Source: a virus
Length of the DNA: 64,000 nucleotides
Reading direction: 5' to 3' (one strand)
Virus record (IMG/VR): IMGVR_UViG_3300044681_000369
Location: 1 to 64,000 of that record
Positions within the stretch are counted from its first letter, which is position 1. The number at the start of each line of letters is the position of its first letter. The notes below the pieces were generated by a model. That model searched no databases. It was not told where the DNA came from and saw only the letters and a program-made list of their open reading frames with translations. Made by a program: the position numbers and the translations under genes. Positions 63,130 through 64,000 of this stretch are shown in pieces.

Positions 63130-63789
63130 TTATTTTACAGATAAGTTTTCTAGGAATTTATTGAAGACAGCAAGTTTTGCCTCTTCAAGTTGCTTTTTAT
63201 TGGCTTTGCGGATGTTACGCTTTGCCATATCACAGTGTTGCTCTGTCCATACGCCGTTTACTATTACCCACTCTTTGTTTTCCATAATGCCTCTAACAAA
63301 AGCATCTGGTGCAGATGGGTCTGCCACAATATCGGCAGCAGTTGCTAAATGAAAATCATCTTGTACAACTTGAACGCCTTCTTTATTTTCTCTAAGAGTA
63401 CCTAAACCGCGAGAAGATACTGCTAATTGCCCGCCAGATTCGATAAGGCCTCGGGCAATATTGCCCATAGGTGTTTCTGTGATTTTTGCTTTACCCATCC
63501 AGTTGTCACCGTCTTTCCATAACTCAGTAATGATATGTGAAACACGATCTAGATTGATAGAAGGGCCATCAGGATGACCTAACTCACCAAACGCTCTTTT
63601 GTTTGCAACCGATTCTTTCATGTAACGGTCGACTTCTTTTTCCATGACTTCGCCTGGATACATACGACCGTTACGATTTTTTAAATTTGATTGTAAAAAG
63701 ATGCCTTCAATGTAAAGGTTCTTTTTGCCTGAAGATGACTCTTCGGCAATGTAACGAACTTGCTCGTTAACTTCTGTGATAAGTTTCAT
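63130..63789 (-). CDS. 21: Prohead protease (T4 gp21)
   Basis: A 219-aa serine protease of the herpesvirus-assemblin-like fold (S77). L-Y-I-E-G-I-F-L-Q-S near 24-33, G-R-M-Y-P near 39-43, G-E-L-G-H-P near 65-70 with catalytic His69, and A-V-S-S-R-G-L-G near 136-143 with Ser139 or 140 are the conserved motifs. It cleaves scaffold and capsid proteins after [LIA]-x-E. T4 gp21 is 212 aa. It overlaps the stop of the upstream gene (TAATG). Confidence 0.94.
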   Translation of the reverse strand: MKLITEVNEQVRYIAEESSSGKKNLYIEGIFLQSNLKNRNGRMYPGEVMEKEVDRYMKESVANKRAFGELGHPDGPSINLDRVSHIITELWKDGDNWMGKAKITETPMGNIARGLIESGGQLAVSSRGLGTLRENKEGVQVVQDDFHLATAADIVADPSAPDAFVRGIMENKEWVIVNGVWTEQHCDMAKRNIRKANKKQLEEAKLAVFNKFLENLSVK

Positions 63790-64000
63790 TAGCCTAGACT
63801 CCCATCAGCGTCTTGATGCTGTTGTGGTCCATAACCACTTACCTTAACGCAATCGATAATAACTATACTGTCGCCGTTATGAAATTCAACAACAATATCA
63901 GAGGCATTTTCTTGATTGTCCGAAAATCCATTGAAGTCTAAATCTCCGTTTCCGAACAAATGCCAACAGTGAACGCCATTTCTTAAAATGATTATTTCAG
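63789..64000 (-). CDS. Unknown protein, 5' end outside window
   Basis: The last 69 codons of a gene enter from the right edge and stop at TAA 63789-63791. The visible part contains G-V-H-C-W-H-L-F-G-N-G-D-L-D-F-N-G-F and N-G-D-S-I-V-I-I-D-C-V-K-V, beta-rich with Asp/Asn repeats reminiscent of calcium-binding secreted proteins, and ends in a Gln/Asp-rich tail. In T4 this slot holds small prohead core genes (67, 68), but the sequence does not resemble them. No function is assigned. Coupled to gp21. Confidence 0.6.
   Translation of the reverse strand, partial: EIIILRNGVHCWHLFGNGDLDFNGFSDNQENASDIVVEFHNGDSIVIIDCVKVSGYGPQQHQDADGSLG

Overview
The window is part of the genome of a T4-like contractile-tailed (myovirus-type) phage. 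It carries a dense set of T4 core genes in T4-like order, namely prohead protease gp21, scaffold gp22, major capsid gp23, UvsY, UvsW, late sigma factor gp55, gp47/gp46, sliding clamp gp45, clamp loader gp44/gp62, RegA, polymerase gp43, UvsX, helicase gp41 and primase gp61. The auxiliary genes (CobS/CobT-like pair, ThyX, Hsp20, MazG-like protein, SpeD, 2OG-oxygenase, Prx, Grx, NrdAB) are typical of the marine cyanophage/pelagiphage/alphaproteobacterial branch. No photosynthesis gene is visible here. Spanins, a GH19 endolysin and lipoproteins point to a Gram-negative host. The sequence is AT-rich by eye (not computed). Essentially every gene lies on the minus strand, so transcription runs from high to low coordinates.

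Layout from right to left: 64.0-59.5 kb, head morphogenesis (gp21, gp22, gp23) with TATAAATA late promoters and a tail-tube-fold protein. 59.5-52.2 kb, recombination and late-transcription genes (UvsY, UvsW, gp55, exonuclease, gp47, gp46), peptide deformylase and ClpP. 51.3-46.7 kb, two secreted or small proteins and the CobT-like (HEVGH + VWA) and CobS-like (MoxR AAA) genes, which share a duplicated early promoter. 46.7-38.3 kb, replisome (gp45, gp44, gp62, RegA, gp43) interrupted by a peroxiredoxin, a glycosyltransferase/LpxH-like pair, Hsp20, an Sm-like protein and a secreted nuclease. 38.3-33.5 kb, sugar-nucleotide dehydrogenase, APS-kinase/nucleotidyltransferase fusion, UvsX, gp41 and tRNA-Arg. 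33.5-24.1 kb, virion-associated and lysis genes, including candidate internal head proteins, Rz/Rz1 spanins, Dps, endolysin and a holin candidate. 24.1-16.5 kb, primase and deoxynucleotide synthesis (ThyX, MazG-like, NrdA, Grx, NrdB). 16.5-10.3 kb, RNase H and hypotheticals, a sulfotransferase, SpeD and a NUMOD3 protein. 10.3-0 kb, an accessory glycan-modification region (two related glycosyltransferase-like proteins, HAD, nucleotidyltransferase, GDPD-like, UDP-galactopyranose mutase, sulfotransferase) mixed with 12 of the 13 tRNA genes, candidate nucleases, a 2OG oxygenase, a methyltransferase, an SGNH hydrolase and a cut-off acyl-CoA thioesterase.

Two promoter classes can be read directly. 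Early sigma70-type promoters (TTGACA/TTGACT-16/17-TATTAT-like) precede tRNA clusters and replication genes. T4-type late promoters (TATAAATA) precede head, lysis and some accessory genes, which fits the gp55 gene in the same window. Adjacent genes often overlap by 1-4 nt (TAATG, TGATG), which suggests translational coupling. The most unusual features are: the CobS/CobT-like MoxR-VWA pair with an added HEVGH motif and an 18-nt shared promoter repeat; proteins with T4-like capsid-targeting N-termini; two related Sm-like candidates; a 94-nt tRNA with a structured variable arm and UAU anticodon; a sulfation/glycan module; and a lone GC-rich plus-strand gene fragment inside the tRNA region.
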